A model generated the notes under the pieces. The model ran no database searches. It was not told where the DNA came from and was given only the letters and a program-made list of their open reading frames with translations. DNA of 64,000 nucleotides from Enteractinococcus helveticum (GTDB lineage Bacteria > Actinomycetota > Actinomycetes > Actinomycetales > Micrococcaceae), in contig NZ_LXEY01000018.1 in the NCBI RefSeq assembly GCF_001657475.1, forward strand, positions 156,756-220,755, written 5' to 3'. Within the stretch, counting starts at the first letter, position 1. Each line of letters starts with the position of its first letter. A program made the position numbers and the translations under genes. Of this stretch, positions 56,551-64,000 are shown piece by piece.

Positions 56551-57465
56551 GTGAGACTGCTACAACGAGCCGGCAGCCGCGGCAAGAGACTCCTAAAGGG
56601 GGGAGTCATTGGCGCTACGGCTTTGCTGTTCTTGACCGCGTGTTCAGAACATGCAAAACGAGGCTGGTATCCCGGATCTAACGAGACAACCAACCACAAC
56701 GAGCTACTCACCAACCTCTGGGTTGGAACATGGGTAGCCGCACTTGTGATTGGTGTCATCACCTGGGCATTGATGCTCTGGGTCATCGTGGCCTACCGTC
56801 GTCGTAAAGGCGACAAAGGTTACCCACGCCAACTCGCATACAACGTCCCCATGGAAACCATGTTCACCGTGATTCCAATTATCTTGGTTCTCACCCTATG
56901 GGGCTTCACTGACCGCGTTGAACGCACTATTAACACGCCGGTAGAAGACTCGCCACTGGTGGTTACCGTGCACGGTAAACAGTGGGCCTGGGACTTCGAT
57001 TACGAGTACACCACGCCAGATGGCCAAACAGAAGAACGCCACCTGTACGGTATTCAGGGCCAACTAACCGGTGAGGAAGGTGTTGAAGAAACCCTTCCAA
57101 CCCTGTACCTTCCGGTCGACGTACCAGTTGAATTCCAGTTGAAATCACGCGACGTCATCCACTCGTTCTGGGTTCCTGCCTTCTTGCAGAAACTGGATAT
57201 GGTTCCAGGACAGACCAACCGCATGTACCTCACTCCGGGTGAGACTGGACACTTCCAAGGTAAGTGCGCCGAACTTTGCGGTGAATTCCACTCTGAAATG
57301 CTGTTCAACGTCGAGATCGTTGAAGAAGCAGAATTCCTCAACGAAATCCGCCAGCTTCCAGAGGGACTGTCGGGTGCGGAACTGAACCGTAACCCGAACG
57401 AGAACCCTGATGGTCAGCGCGATCAAGAGGTACCTCTGGGCGATCCACAGCGGATCGAGGAGTAA
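56551..57465 (+). CDS. ctaC: Cytochrome c oxidase subunit II
   Basis: 304 residues from GTG 56551 behind GAGGAAGG; upstream in-frame starts lack such a signal. The N-terminus is a lipoprotein signal: basic RLLQRAGSRGKRLLK, a hydrophobic stretch, and lipobox LTAC. Two membrane helices follow (about 50-75 and 95-115), then the CuA domain with GKQWAWDFDYEY and the copper ligands in GKCAELCGEFHSEML (C, C, H, M). It passes electrons to subunit I. First gene of ctaC-ctaD-ctaF. Confidence 0.94.
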   Translation: MRLLQRAGSRGKRLLKGGVIGATALLFLTACSEHAKRGWYPGSNETTNHNELLTNLWVGTWVAALVIGVITWALMLWVIVAYRRRKGDKGYPRQLAYNVPMETMFTVIPIILVLTLWGFTDRVERTINTPVEDSPLVVTVHGKQWAWDFDYEYTTPDGQTEERHLYGIQGQLTGEEGVEETLPTLYLPVDVPVEFQLKSRDVIHSFWVPAFLQKLDMVPGQTNRMYLTPGETGHFQGKCAELCGEFHSEMLFNVEIVEEAEFLNEIRQLPEGLSGAELNRNPNENPDGQRDQEVPLGDPQRIEE

Positions 57466-57470
57466 GGTAA

Positions 57471-59171
57471 ATGACTACTTACGAATACACACAAGACGAC
57501 ACTCGGTCGCGTGTACGGCCTCAGGTAGTGCCGGTCTCCAAAGGCCGCATTATCGTCAACTGGCTGACCACGACCGACCATAAGACCATCGGGTACCTGT
57601 ACCTGATGACGTCATTCATTTTCTTTGGCCTCGCCGGCGTCATGGCGTTGCTTATCCGTGCTGAACTGTTCTCACCAGGTATGCAGGTCCTGCAGACTAA
57701 AGAACAGTTCAACCAGCTGTTTACTATGCACGGCACATTGATGCTGCTCATGTTCGCGACACCGCTGTTCATTGGTTTCGCAAACGTAATTATGCCGCTT
57801 CAGATCGGTGCACCAGATGTGGCCTTCCCACGTCTGAACGCCTTGGCATACTGGTTCTTCCTGTTCGGGTCGCTCATTGCTACCGCAGGATTCCTCACCC
57901 CACAGGGTGCAGCATCATTCGGTTGGTTTGGATACGCTCCACTGTCGAATGCAACGTACTCACCAGGTATTGGTGGAGACATCTGGGTCTTCGGACTTGG
58001 CCTGCAGGGCTTCGGTACCATTCTTGGTGGCGTGAACCTGATCACCACCATCATTTCGATGCGTGCCCCAGGTATGACGATGTGGCGTATGCCGATCTTC
58101 ACCTGGAACACTTTGATCACCGGTATCTTGATCCTCATGGCCTTCCCGCCACTTGCTTCGGCACTGTTTGCGCTGGGCCTGGACCGTCGTTTCGGCGGAC
58201 ACATCTTCGATCCGGAAAACGGTGGCGCCATCCTGTGGCAGCACTTATTCTGGTTCTTCGGTCACCCCGAGGTTTACATTATTGCGCTACCGTTCTTCGG
58301 TATCGTTTCTGAGATCATTCCGGTCTTCTCGCGGAAACCAATCTTTGGTTACAAATCCCTGGTATTTGCGACCGCAGCCATTGCAGCACTGTCCATGACC
58401 GTGTGGGCACACCACATGTACGTCACCGGTTCAGTACTGCTGCCATTCTTCTCCTTGATGACTATGCTCATCGCCGTACCTACCGGTGTGAAGTTCGTCA
58501 ACTGGATTGGAACCATGTGGCGAGGATCAATCACTTTCGAAAACCCGATGCTGTGGACCCTCGGATTCATGGTTACCTTCCTGTTCGGTGGTCTGACCGG
58601 TATCATCCTGGCCTCCCCACCGCTCGACTTCCAGGTCTCTGACACCTACTTCGTAGTTGCACACTTCCACTACGTAGTCTTCGGTACGGTAGTCTTCGCA
58701 ATGTTCGCCGGCTTCTACTTCTGGTGGCCTAAGTTCACCGGTAAGATGCTCAACGAAACCTGGGGCAAGATCCAGTTCTGGATGCTCTTCCTCGGTTTCC
58801 ACGGCACCTTCCTGGTCCAGCACTGGCTGGGTGTCATGGGGATGCCACGTCGTTACGCCGACTACATGGTGGAAGACGGCTTCACTCTCATGAACCAGTT
58901 CTCGACCGTATCGTCGATGCTACTGGGCGCGTCGATCATTCCATTCCTCTGGAACGTCTACTACACCGCCCGCTACGGCAAGAAGATTACTGTTGATGAC
59001 CCATGGGGCTTCGGCGGCTCGCTCGAATGGGCAACCTCTTGCCCGCCACCACGTCACAACTTCCACGCACTGCCACGGATCCGTTCTGAACGACCTGCAC
59101 TCGACCTGCACCATCCAGAACTGATTCCACTAGAGCGTCGTGAACATATGACAACGAAGGCAGGTGCATAG
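57471..59171 (+). CDS. ctaD: Cytochrome c oxidase subunit I
   Basis: 566 residues, heme-copper oxidase core with 12 membrane helices. [13 protein letters not shown] carries a low-spin heme His ligand; [20 protein letters not shown] carries the CuB His and the crosslinked Tyr; HHMYVTG has the other CuB His pair; [10 protein letters not shown] has the heme a3 and a ligands near the C-terminus. K- and D-pathway residues appear present. It starts 5 bases after ctaC. The C-terminal tail is soluble. Confidence 0.96.
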   Translation: MTTYEYTQDDTRSRVRPQVVPVSKGRIIVNWLTTTDHKTIGYLYLMTSFIFFGLAGVMALLIRAELFSPGMQVLQTKEQFNQLFTMHGTLMLLMFATPLFIGFANVIMPLQIGAPDVAFPRLNALAYWFFLFGSLIATAGFLTPQGAASFGWFGYAPLSNATYSPGIGGDIWVFGLGLQGFGTILGGVNLITTIISMRAPGMTMWRMPIFTWNTLITGILILMAFPPLASALFALGLDRRFGGHIFDPENGGAILWQHLFWFFGHPEVYIIALPFFGIVSEIIPVFSRKPIFGYKSLVFATAAIAALSMTVWAHHMYVTGSVLLPFFSLMTMLIAVPTGVKFVNWIGTMWRGSITFENPMLWTLGFMVTFLFGGLTGIILASPPLDFQVSDTYFVVAHFHYVVFGTVVFAMFAGFYFWWPKFTGKMLNETWGKIQFWMLFLGFHGTFLVQHWLGVMGMPRRYADYMVEDGFTLMNQFSTVSSMLLGASIIPFLWNVYYTARYGKKITVDDPWGFGGSLEWATSCPPPRHNFHALPRIRSERPALDLHHPELIPLERREHMTTKAGA

Positions 59172-59174
59172 CGC

Positions 59175-59576
59175 GTGAAGATTAACCAGCAGCTATTTGC
59201 AATTCTGGGAACGTTCTTCCTCGCAGTAGCCATCGTGTACACAATCTGGACCCGCGGAACCGAATGGGTCGGGATCCCTGCCCTGTTCGCTCTTGCCGGT
59301 ATGCAGTACATGATTGCTTACTACCTGCGTTTGGTAGAAAAAGAGTACAAAACGGGTGTCGACGATAAAGACGACGGAGAGATTGAAGAATACTCCGGAA
59401 CTTACGGTCGTTTCGCCCCTTGGAGCTGGTGGCCACTGGGCCTCGGCGCCGCAGCCGCAATTGTAGTACTCGGTGTAGCTATCGACTGGTGGATTTTCAT
59501 CATCGGTATCGGCGCCGGACTATTCTTTGTAACCGGTTGGGTATTTGAATTCTCACGGGGACAGCACAAACACTAA
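59175..59576 (+). CDS. ctaF: Cytochrome c oxidase subunit IV (actinobacterial CtaF)
   Basis: 133 residues, GTG start 3 bases after ctaD. Four membrane helices (about residues 7-24, 32-50, 84-101 and 103-122), with an acidic loop DDKDDGEIEEYSGTYGRFAP between the second and third and the conserved PWSWWPLGLG. This small subunit is specific to actinobacterial aa3 oxidases. It ends the operon, before a strong terminator. The qcrCAB/ctaE genes that usually stand in the neighbourhood are not visible. Confidence 0.92.
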   Translation: MKINQQLFAILGTFFLAVAIVYTIWTRGTEWVGIPALFALAGMQYMIAYYLRLVEKEYKTGVDDKDDGEIEEYSGTYGRFAPWSWWPLGLGAAAAIVVLGVAIDWWIFIIGIGAGLFFVTGWVFEFSRGQHKH

Positions 59577-59598
59577 CGTGTAGTGGCAAGCCTCTATG

Positions 59599-59641
59599 AG
59601 TGGAGGGTCTCAGTCTTAGGACTGCGACCCTCCACTTTTTT
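59599..59641 (+). terminator. Strong intrinsic terminator after ctaF
   Basis: AGTGGAGGGTC (59599-59609) pairs perfectly with GACCCTCCACT (59626-59636) and is followed by TTTTTT. The loop holds a second small pairing (CAGTC with GACTG). Confidence 0.92.
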
Positions 59642-60295
59642 AACCTCATCACCTGCGCAATATCAGTCCAAGCCGTTTGTACGGTCGTACTTGCATGTTC
59701 GAGAGGCTGTGCAAACGACCGAGCGAGCATTGCCTCACTAGGGATCGTATCTCGACACGGACATTCACAATTGGCCTCCAATACTCATTAGAGATTGCGA
59801 CCAACTTGTATTCAGCCCAATGAGCATGGACAGCCGATTAGCTCAGCGCTAGCTTGCCTGCAAAATAACGATATGAATCCTGCCATCCACGCACTGCGAT
59901 GTGGGTAGTTTTCAAGCGACAGGGTCACTCAGCTGCTCACGGAGTCCGAGACAGTCGGACACGCCAAAGTCAATTATCTGATCGCAAGTTAGTGGAGTGA
60001 CAGATTAGATCGCACGAATGGAGACATGTGCTTACGCGGTCCGATGGGATTCGGCATCAGTATCTATTCCAAGTCTGCAAGCGGGGTTTCTGGTGCCCGG
60101 TGCGTCATCGTAACCAATTTTGCCTGACCAGCACTGCGTGAGCGGATTGGTCTACACACGGCGCTACCGAACAGTGTGAATACTTCCACGGTCTACTCGC
60201 TGACGGAGCTGGATCCCGTCCAGGATCTTGCTGCTGCCTGCTGCGAGCATCCAAAGTTGCCACTTTGATGTCCTTTGTTGAACCGCCCGGCTTCT
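59642..60295. other. Apparently non-coding, degenerate region
   Basis: About 650 bases without a believable gene on either strand. All frames are heavily interrupted and nothing is recognised as protein or RNA. A 17-base piece at 59833 looks like the 5' end of a tRNA but has no matching 3' half. Given the istB relic that follows, it probably holds decayed mobile-element DNA. Confidence 0.5.
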
Positions 60296-60779
60296 AGTTG
60301 ATCACACACTTACAGCCAGTATCAACTGAGCAGTCTGGACATCATTGATCACGCTCAGACCTCGTGTTGCCTGACGATGTGGGCACAGGAAGAACCGATC
60401 TAGGTACTGGTCGGGCCTTGGCGGGATGTTACCAGGGCATTCCCGCCAAATGTTTCTGCTTCGCCATCGCCTCGCTTGCGACAGATAAAGATAGTGATCG
60501 ACTCGACAAAGAAATGGCTCTGCTGGCCCATAGTAAGCGACGGGTTTGGTTACCTGCCTATCGACGCCGACTGTGCCCAATTGCTGTTTCATGTCAACTC
60601 CGATGGATAAGAGCAAGGCAGCCTGGCGCTGACCATCAAAGTGGATTCCTCCCGCTGGGGCGCCGTGTTTAGCGACGGGTACCATGGTCGGTGCTGTCAC
60701 CGACCGCATCGTGCACCACGGGAGGTTGGTATGGTTTCGCGGCGAATGCTACCGCGTCCAATACGCCCTGATGAAATAG
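60296..60779 (+). pseudogene. istB: Decayed IS21-family IstB ATPase gene
   Basis: Pieces of IstB occur in order but in shifting frames. SLDIIDHAQT lies near 60330; DVGTGRTDLGTGRALAGCYQ (Walker A, normally GTGKTHL) starts near 60376; GYLPIDADCAQLLFHVNSDG, a stop, then EQGSLALTIKVDSSRWGAVF follow; DRIVHHGRLVWFRGECYRVQ ends at TAG 60777-60779. At least two frameshifts and one stop are needed. The sequence differs from the intact istB at 62979, so it is a different IS21-type lineage. The 5' border is approximate. Confidence 0.75.
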
Positions 60780-61287
60780 TCCCTTAGCGCTATTGTGGCT
60801 GGACTCTTACCGCTCTAATGGCCGGCTTCTTGTAGATATCTATTAGACGCTTCGGAAGTTCTCCGCACGCAGGACAAACTATGCAGGGCGGCCTCCACTA
60901 CGGTTACTTGTCTTCTGAAATGATCAATCATCTATCATCCCCCAGTTTGTTCTAGCGGAAATCACTTGGGACGGCTGAAACGATTTCGGTCACAAATGAG
61001 AATCTTTAGCAGGAACGAATCGACAATGGTGCTTGGCACGATGCAGTCGACGCCAGTCTGGCCTAGGCCGCACAATTATTCAGCTTTCCAGAATGCAGGA
61101 ATGAGAGGGCAATATTCACCCGTCGTTGACAAGGGGCGCTATTGACACGACGGTCGACCTGGAGACTAGGGAAGTTGTTTCTCTGGATTTCTGCGAAGGA
61201 ATATACAACCTTTATGGAGGGTTCTCGAACACCAAACTAGAGTAGTATCGCCGCTAAGTGAATATTTGCAGTACTGGAGTCCACTCA
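60780..61287. other. Degenerate spacer between istB relic and IS21 element
   Basis: About 500 bases with no recognised gene. A frame of about 45 codons on the plus strand ending at 61245 (with GAIDTTVDLETREVVSLDF) looks protein-like but has no start codon and no family I can name. No right-end repeat for the istB relic was identified. Confidence 0.4.
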
Positions 61288-61308
61288 TGGTGTCATTGAG
61301 AGCCACAG
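61287..61308 (+). repeat. Left terminal repeat L1 of IS21-family element
   Basis: ATGGTGTCATTGAGAGCCAC followed by AG. It matches L2 and the inverted right-end copy (consensus TTGAGAGCCAC). IS21 elements typically carry several such repeats at each end, which bind the transposase. Confidence 0.75.
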
Positions 61309-61343
61309 CCTCAATGTAGTGTTGGGCTTGCTTGGAGCCATCA

Positions 61344-61366
61344 ATGGTGGCTTTGAGAGCCACCTG
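61344..61366 (+). repeat. Left terminal repeat L2 of IS21-family element
   Basis: ATGGTGGCTTTGAGAGCCAC followed by CTG. Second copy of the internal transposase-binding repeat, 57 bp after L1. Confidence 0.75.
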
Positions 61367-61375
61367 CGGTTTGGG

Positions 61376-61413
61376 CTCCTTTCGTCATGTGCCAATCCAC
61401 ATGACGAAAGGAG
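61376..61413 (+). promoter_or_regulatory. Perfect hairpin sequestering the istA ribosome-binding site
   Basis: CTCCTTTCGTCATGTG (61376-61391) and CACATGACGAAAGGAG (61398-61413) form a perfect 16-bp stem with a 6-base loop. The right arm contains AAAGGAG (61407-61413), the ribosome-binding site 9 bases before istA ATG 61423. A transcript entering from outside would hide the site. Confidence 0.8.
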
Positions 61414-61422
61414 TGCCCTATT

Positions 61423-62982
61423 ATGGTACGCAAAATTCCAGCGAAGTTAGTCCTAGAACTTCGTGCTCAAGGGTTGTCAGCCTGATCCATTGCTGCGGGG
61501 CATGGCATCTCGCGCAATAGTATCGCTGCGGTATTCGAAGCCGTAGACCGCGCCCACATCAAGTGGGATGATCTTGCCGAGCTGTCCGAGGCCGAGGTGT
61601 ATCAGGTGGTGTTTCCGCACCGCGGTGAATACCAGAGCGTGTATGCCCAGCCGGATTGGGACGCGGTGCACAAAGAGCTGGCCCGGGTCGGGGTCACACT
61701 GAAGTTGCTGCATAGCGAATACGTCGATGAGCACGCTTCAACGAACCAGCCGGTCATGAGTTATGACCGGTTTTGTCGGATCTATCAGAAATATGTGCTG
61801 CAATCGGGTGTGACCTCACGGGTCGGGCATAAAGCCGGCCAGACGGTGGAAGTCGACTGGTCCGGGCCTACGATGCGGCTGGAGGACCCGGTCACGGGCA
61901 AAACGCAGACGGTGTATCTGTTTGTCGCGTGTTTGCCGTTCTCGCGGTATGCGTTTGTGGAACCCACCTTGGATATGCAACAAAATACGTGGCTGGCCGC
62001 CCATGTGGCCATGGTTGAATTTTTTGGTGGTTCAGTGCCACGGATTGTGTGCGATAACCTAAAAACCGGAGTCATTCAGCGCCCGCGCGAAGGCGAGATC
62101 GTGCTCAATACGGCCTACCGCGAGATGGCCGCGCATTATTCTGCAGCGGTATTGCCCGCAAGAATCCGAGCTCCCAAGGACAAATCCAGCACCGAAAACA
62201 CGGTGGGCTATATCGCGACCTGGGTCATTGCAGCACTACGCAAGCAAACCTTTGCGACCCTTGGCCAGCTGCGCCAAGCAGTCCAAGAACAACTGGCCGC
62301 GTATAACCGTGAGCCGTTCCAAAAGCGCGCTGGCTCACGTGCCACGGTCTTCGACGCTGAAGAGCGTCACTTGTTGCGGCCCTTGCCCGCAGCAGCCTAC
62401 GAGATCAGTGACTGGGTTTACGGTCGGAAAGTGGCCCGCAATAGTCACATCACCTGGGCCAAGAATTATTACTCGGTGCCCTATACCCATATTGGCGAAA
62501 AAGTCGATGTGCGCATCACCGGCACCACAGTGGAAATATATCGCAATCACCAACGGTTGTGTTCTCACCTTCGCCTGCCGGCCACCGCGGTCAATGAATA
62601 TGCCACCAATGATGCCGACCTGCCACCAGGTGCTGGTTATCAGCCCTAGGACCAAGACCGGGTTCGTGCCTGGGCGCAACGGATCGGCGCCAACACCCAA
62701 GAGGTCGAGGACCGGATCTTTGCCGCCGTCCCCATTGCTGAACAAGGACTGGATCCAGCCCTGGCAGTACTGCGCTTAGCGCGGCGGTATTCCCATCAAC
62801 GCTTAGAAGCTGCCTGTGCTGTGGCGCTAGCCAGCCGGGTGCCTTCGCCACGTTATGCGCATTTGCGGCCTATCTTGGAATCCGGTCAAGACAAAACCGG
62901 AGAGGTGCTCTTACCAGGAGACGATCACGAGACCACCGGCTACGTTCGCGGCGCAGACTACTACGCAGGAGACACTAAATGA
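61423..62982 (+). pseudogene. istA: IS21-family transposase IstA, interrupted by two stops
   Basis: One frame of about 519 codons from ATG 61423 to TGA 62980-62982. The N-terminal helix-turn-helix (GISRNSIAAVFEAVDR) is followed by the DDE core: VEVDWSGPTMRL with the first Asp, CDNLKTGV with the second, DKSSTENTVGY with the Glu. A TGA at 61483-61485 (codon 21, in GLSA-stop-SIAAGHGIS) and a TAG at 62647-62649 (after GAGYQP, before DQDRVRAWAQRIG) interrupt it. No frameshift is required. The stop overlaps istB ATG. Confidence 0.88.
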
Positions 62983-63728
62983 GCAGTATCGATACCGACA
63001 CCCGCCGCAAACTGCGCGACATGGCCGCCGGCCCACTCCTTGACGCGATACTGGCCCAAAACGACACGCTGACCCTGGGCATGTCGTTTGAACAACGCAT
63101 CCAACTGGTCGTGGATGAAGCCCACAGCGCCTTCACCCATGCCAAAGTCGAAGGACTGATCCGCCGCGCCCAGCTGCGCTACCCCAACTCGGATCTGCGC
63201 CGGTTAGACATGCTCGAAGAACGTGGCCTCAACCGCGAGGTCATCACCCAGCTAGCCACCTGCTCATTCATTGACCGACAACACAACGTGGTCTTCCAAG
63301 GCTTCACCGGCTCCGGGAAATCCTACCTGGGCTTAGCGTTAGCCAAACAAGCCTGCACGATGCGCATCCGCGCCCACTATGTCAGGATGCCAGATCTGGA
63401 AGAAGCCTGGATCCAAGCAGCAGACAAGCCCCAAGGCCAAGTCAAACTGCTCAAAAAATACGCCAGCTTCACGTTGTTAGTCATCGACGAATGGCTCCTG
63501 GACTCACCCAATGAGTCGATGCGCAGCATGCTGCTGGAACTACTGGAGCGGCGCTACGATAACGCCTCCACAGTGTTCTGCACCCAATACGCCAAAAAGG
63601 ACTGGCATCAGCGCCTGGGATCAGGTGTTCATGCCGATGCCATCATGGATCGAATCGTGCACAACACCATTTGGGTAGAAACCGGAGGCTACAACATGCG
63701 TGAACATACCGCCAACATCAACGCCTAA
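62979..63728 (+). CDS. istB: IS21-family helper ATPase IstB
   Basis: 249 residues, AAA+ ATPase that helps IstA choose targets and assemble. Walker A GFTGSGKSYL at about 108-117, Walker B LLVIDEWLL, then ERRYDNASTVFCTQY and AIMDRIVHNTIWVET. The N-terminal helical part is present. The frame is complete and ATG 62979 overlaps the istA stop (ATGA). Intact beside a dead istA. Confidence 0.93.
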   Translation: MSSIDTDTRRKLRDMAAGPLLDAILAQNDTLTLGMSFEQRIQLVVDEAHSAFTHAKVEGLIRRAQLRYPNSDLRRLDMLEERGLNREVITQLATCSFIDRQHNVVFQGFTGSGKSYLGLALAKQACTMRIRAHYVRMPDLEEAWIQAADKPQGQVKLLKKYASFTLLVIDEWLLDSPNESMRSMLLELLERRYDNASTVFCTQYAKKDWHQRLGSGVHADAIMDRIVHNTIWVETGGYNMREHTANINA

Positions 63729-63743
63729 CTCCGGTGGTGGGCG

Positions 63744-63766
63744 TCGGTGGCTCTCAACCACACCAT
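63744..63766 (-). repeat. Right terminal repeat R1 of IS21-family element
   Basis: On the minus strand it reads ATGGTGTGGTTGAGAGCCAC followed by CGA, the inverted partner of L1 and L2. It sits in the loop of an imperfect GC-rich hairpin (63731-63782) that could stop transcription leaving istB. Confidence 0.75.
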
Positions 63767-63798
63767 CACCGGCGCCCACCGGCACCAATGCCGGCTTC

Positions 63799-64000
63799 TG
63801 TCGACGACGCGTGAATAATGACCCTCTAGGGACGGATGAATGTTGACCCCTCATTCGTTCAAGCTCGGTGGCGTGATGAGTGTGGAAGATTGGGCAGAGA
63901 TCCGTCGGCTGCATCGCGCCGAAGGTGTTGCTATCAAAGAAATTGTCCGCCGGATGGGGATCAGCCGGAATACGGTGCGCAAGGCGTTAGCGTCTGATGA
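63799..64000 (+). mobile_element. Left end of a second IS21-family element (runs off window)
   Basis: Starts at or near TGTCGACGACGC (63799). Two short repeats, TGAATAATGACCC (63812-63824) and TGAATGTTGACCC (63837-63849), are the left-end transposase-binding type typical of another IS21 branch, followed by the start of istA. It begins 33 bp after the first element ends. Right end not in view. Confidence 0.75.
63876..64000 (+). CDS. istA: IS21-family transposase IstA, N-terminal part (3' truncated by window)
   Basis: First 41 codons, from ATG 63876 (GTG 63873 just before is also possible). SVEDWAEIRRLHRAEGVAIK followed by EIVRRMGISRNTVRKALASD is the helix-turn-helix N-terminus of the IS21 branch that includes many actinobacterial elements. 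It is clearly different from istA at 61423. The frame is open to the window edge. Confidence 0.85.
   Translation, partial: MSVEDWAEIRRLHRAEGVAIKEIVRRMGISRNTVRKALASD

Larger units (their letters stand above)
61288..63765 (+). mobile_element. IS21-family insertion sequence (about 2.48 kb)
   Basis: Ends begin 5'-TGGTGT and finish ACACCA-3'; the outer 21 bp of both ends match as inverted repeats with 3 mismatches. It contains istA and istB in the IS21 arrangement with ATGA overlap. Flanks share only TCA directly, so no clear target duplication is seen. istA carries two stop codons, so the copy is probably unable to move by itself, although istB is intact. Confidence 0.8.

Noticed and set aside
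59833..59860. tRNA-like start GCCGATTAGCTCAGCGC
   Set aside because: Resembles an acceptor arm plus D arm, but no anticodon arm, T arm or complementary 3' acceptor strand follows; treated as chance or a tiny relic.
60302..60709. Minus-strand 135-codon frame
   Set aside because: It is antisense to the istB relic, whose plus-strand fragments match IstB in order.
1..64000. Search for CRISPR arrays, prophage, biosynthetic clusters or defence systems
   Set aside because: No regularly spaced repeats, phage structural genes or recognisable defence operon were seen; the YhcG pseudogene stands alone without restriction genes.

Overview
This is a stretch of actinobacterial chromosome with moderate GC, most likely from a member of the Micrococcaceae/Micrococcales. 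The evidence is the gene content: an mIHF-type integration host factor, a PriA without helicase motifs, DUF3097, DUF3043 and DUF4870 proteins, a comEA-comEC-holA-rpsT-lepA-hemW-hrcA-dnaJ-rsmE-phoH-ybeY-era order, an aa3-type cytochrome oxidase with subunit IV (ctaCDF), frequent GTG/TTG starts, and a leucine attenuator with a leaderless peptide. The species cannot be named from the sequence. No rRNA, convincing tRNA or CRISPR array is present.

Layout. 1-5.8 kb: end of mltG, then aroE, aroC, a fused aroK-aroB, efp and nusB (shikimate pathway plus translation/transcription factors). 5.8-14.6 kb: pyrimidine operon pyrR-pyrB-pyrC-(membrane protein)-carA-carB-pyrF, preceded by a PyrR-binding hairpin that covers the pyrR ribosome-binding site. 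Its CarA has lost the catalytic Cys and His of the glutaminase site. 14.7-20.8 kb: mIHF, gmk, rpoZ, coaBC, metK, priA. 20.9-24.0 kb: small accessory patch with two pseudogenes (a YhcG-type nuclease and a TetR regulator) and a DapA-like protein without the Schiff-base lysine. 24.1-28.2 kb: MDR oxidoreductase, small membrane protein, hydrolase, glycerol kinase. 28.2-39.7 kb: leuS, degV, comEA, comEC, holA, rpsT, lepA, hemW. 39.7-48.1 kb: DUF4870 and DUF3097 genes, then hrcA (with CIRCE), dnaJ, rsmE, phoH, ybeY, a CNNM/CBS protein and era. 48.1-53.8 kb: leucine leader peptide, leuA, recO (with a damaged or noncanonical 5' end inside a long hairpin), uppS, a convergent hydrolase, pyrD. 53.8-59.6 kb: DUF3043 gene, M20 peptidase, erpA, ctaC-ctaD-ctaF. 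59.6-64 kb: a mobile-DNA zone with a decayed istB relic, an IS21-family element (istA with two stops, istB intact) and the left end of a second IS21-family element running off the window.

How the parts work together. The core is housekeeping metabolism: chorismate supply, UMP synthesis (pyrD lies 39 kb from the main operon), leucine synthesis, GTP precursors and SAM, and terminal respiration. Three RNA or DNA control devices are readable directly: PyrR translational repression, CIRCE/HrcA, and leucine attenuation. A fourth, a perfect hairpin hiding the transposase ribosome-binding site, controls the IS element. The most unusual observations are the degenerate CarA active site, the Arg-for-Lys change in the DapA-like protein, the recO start region, and the cluster of broken genes.
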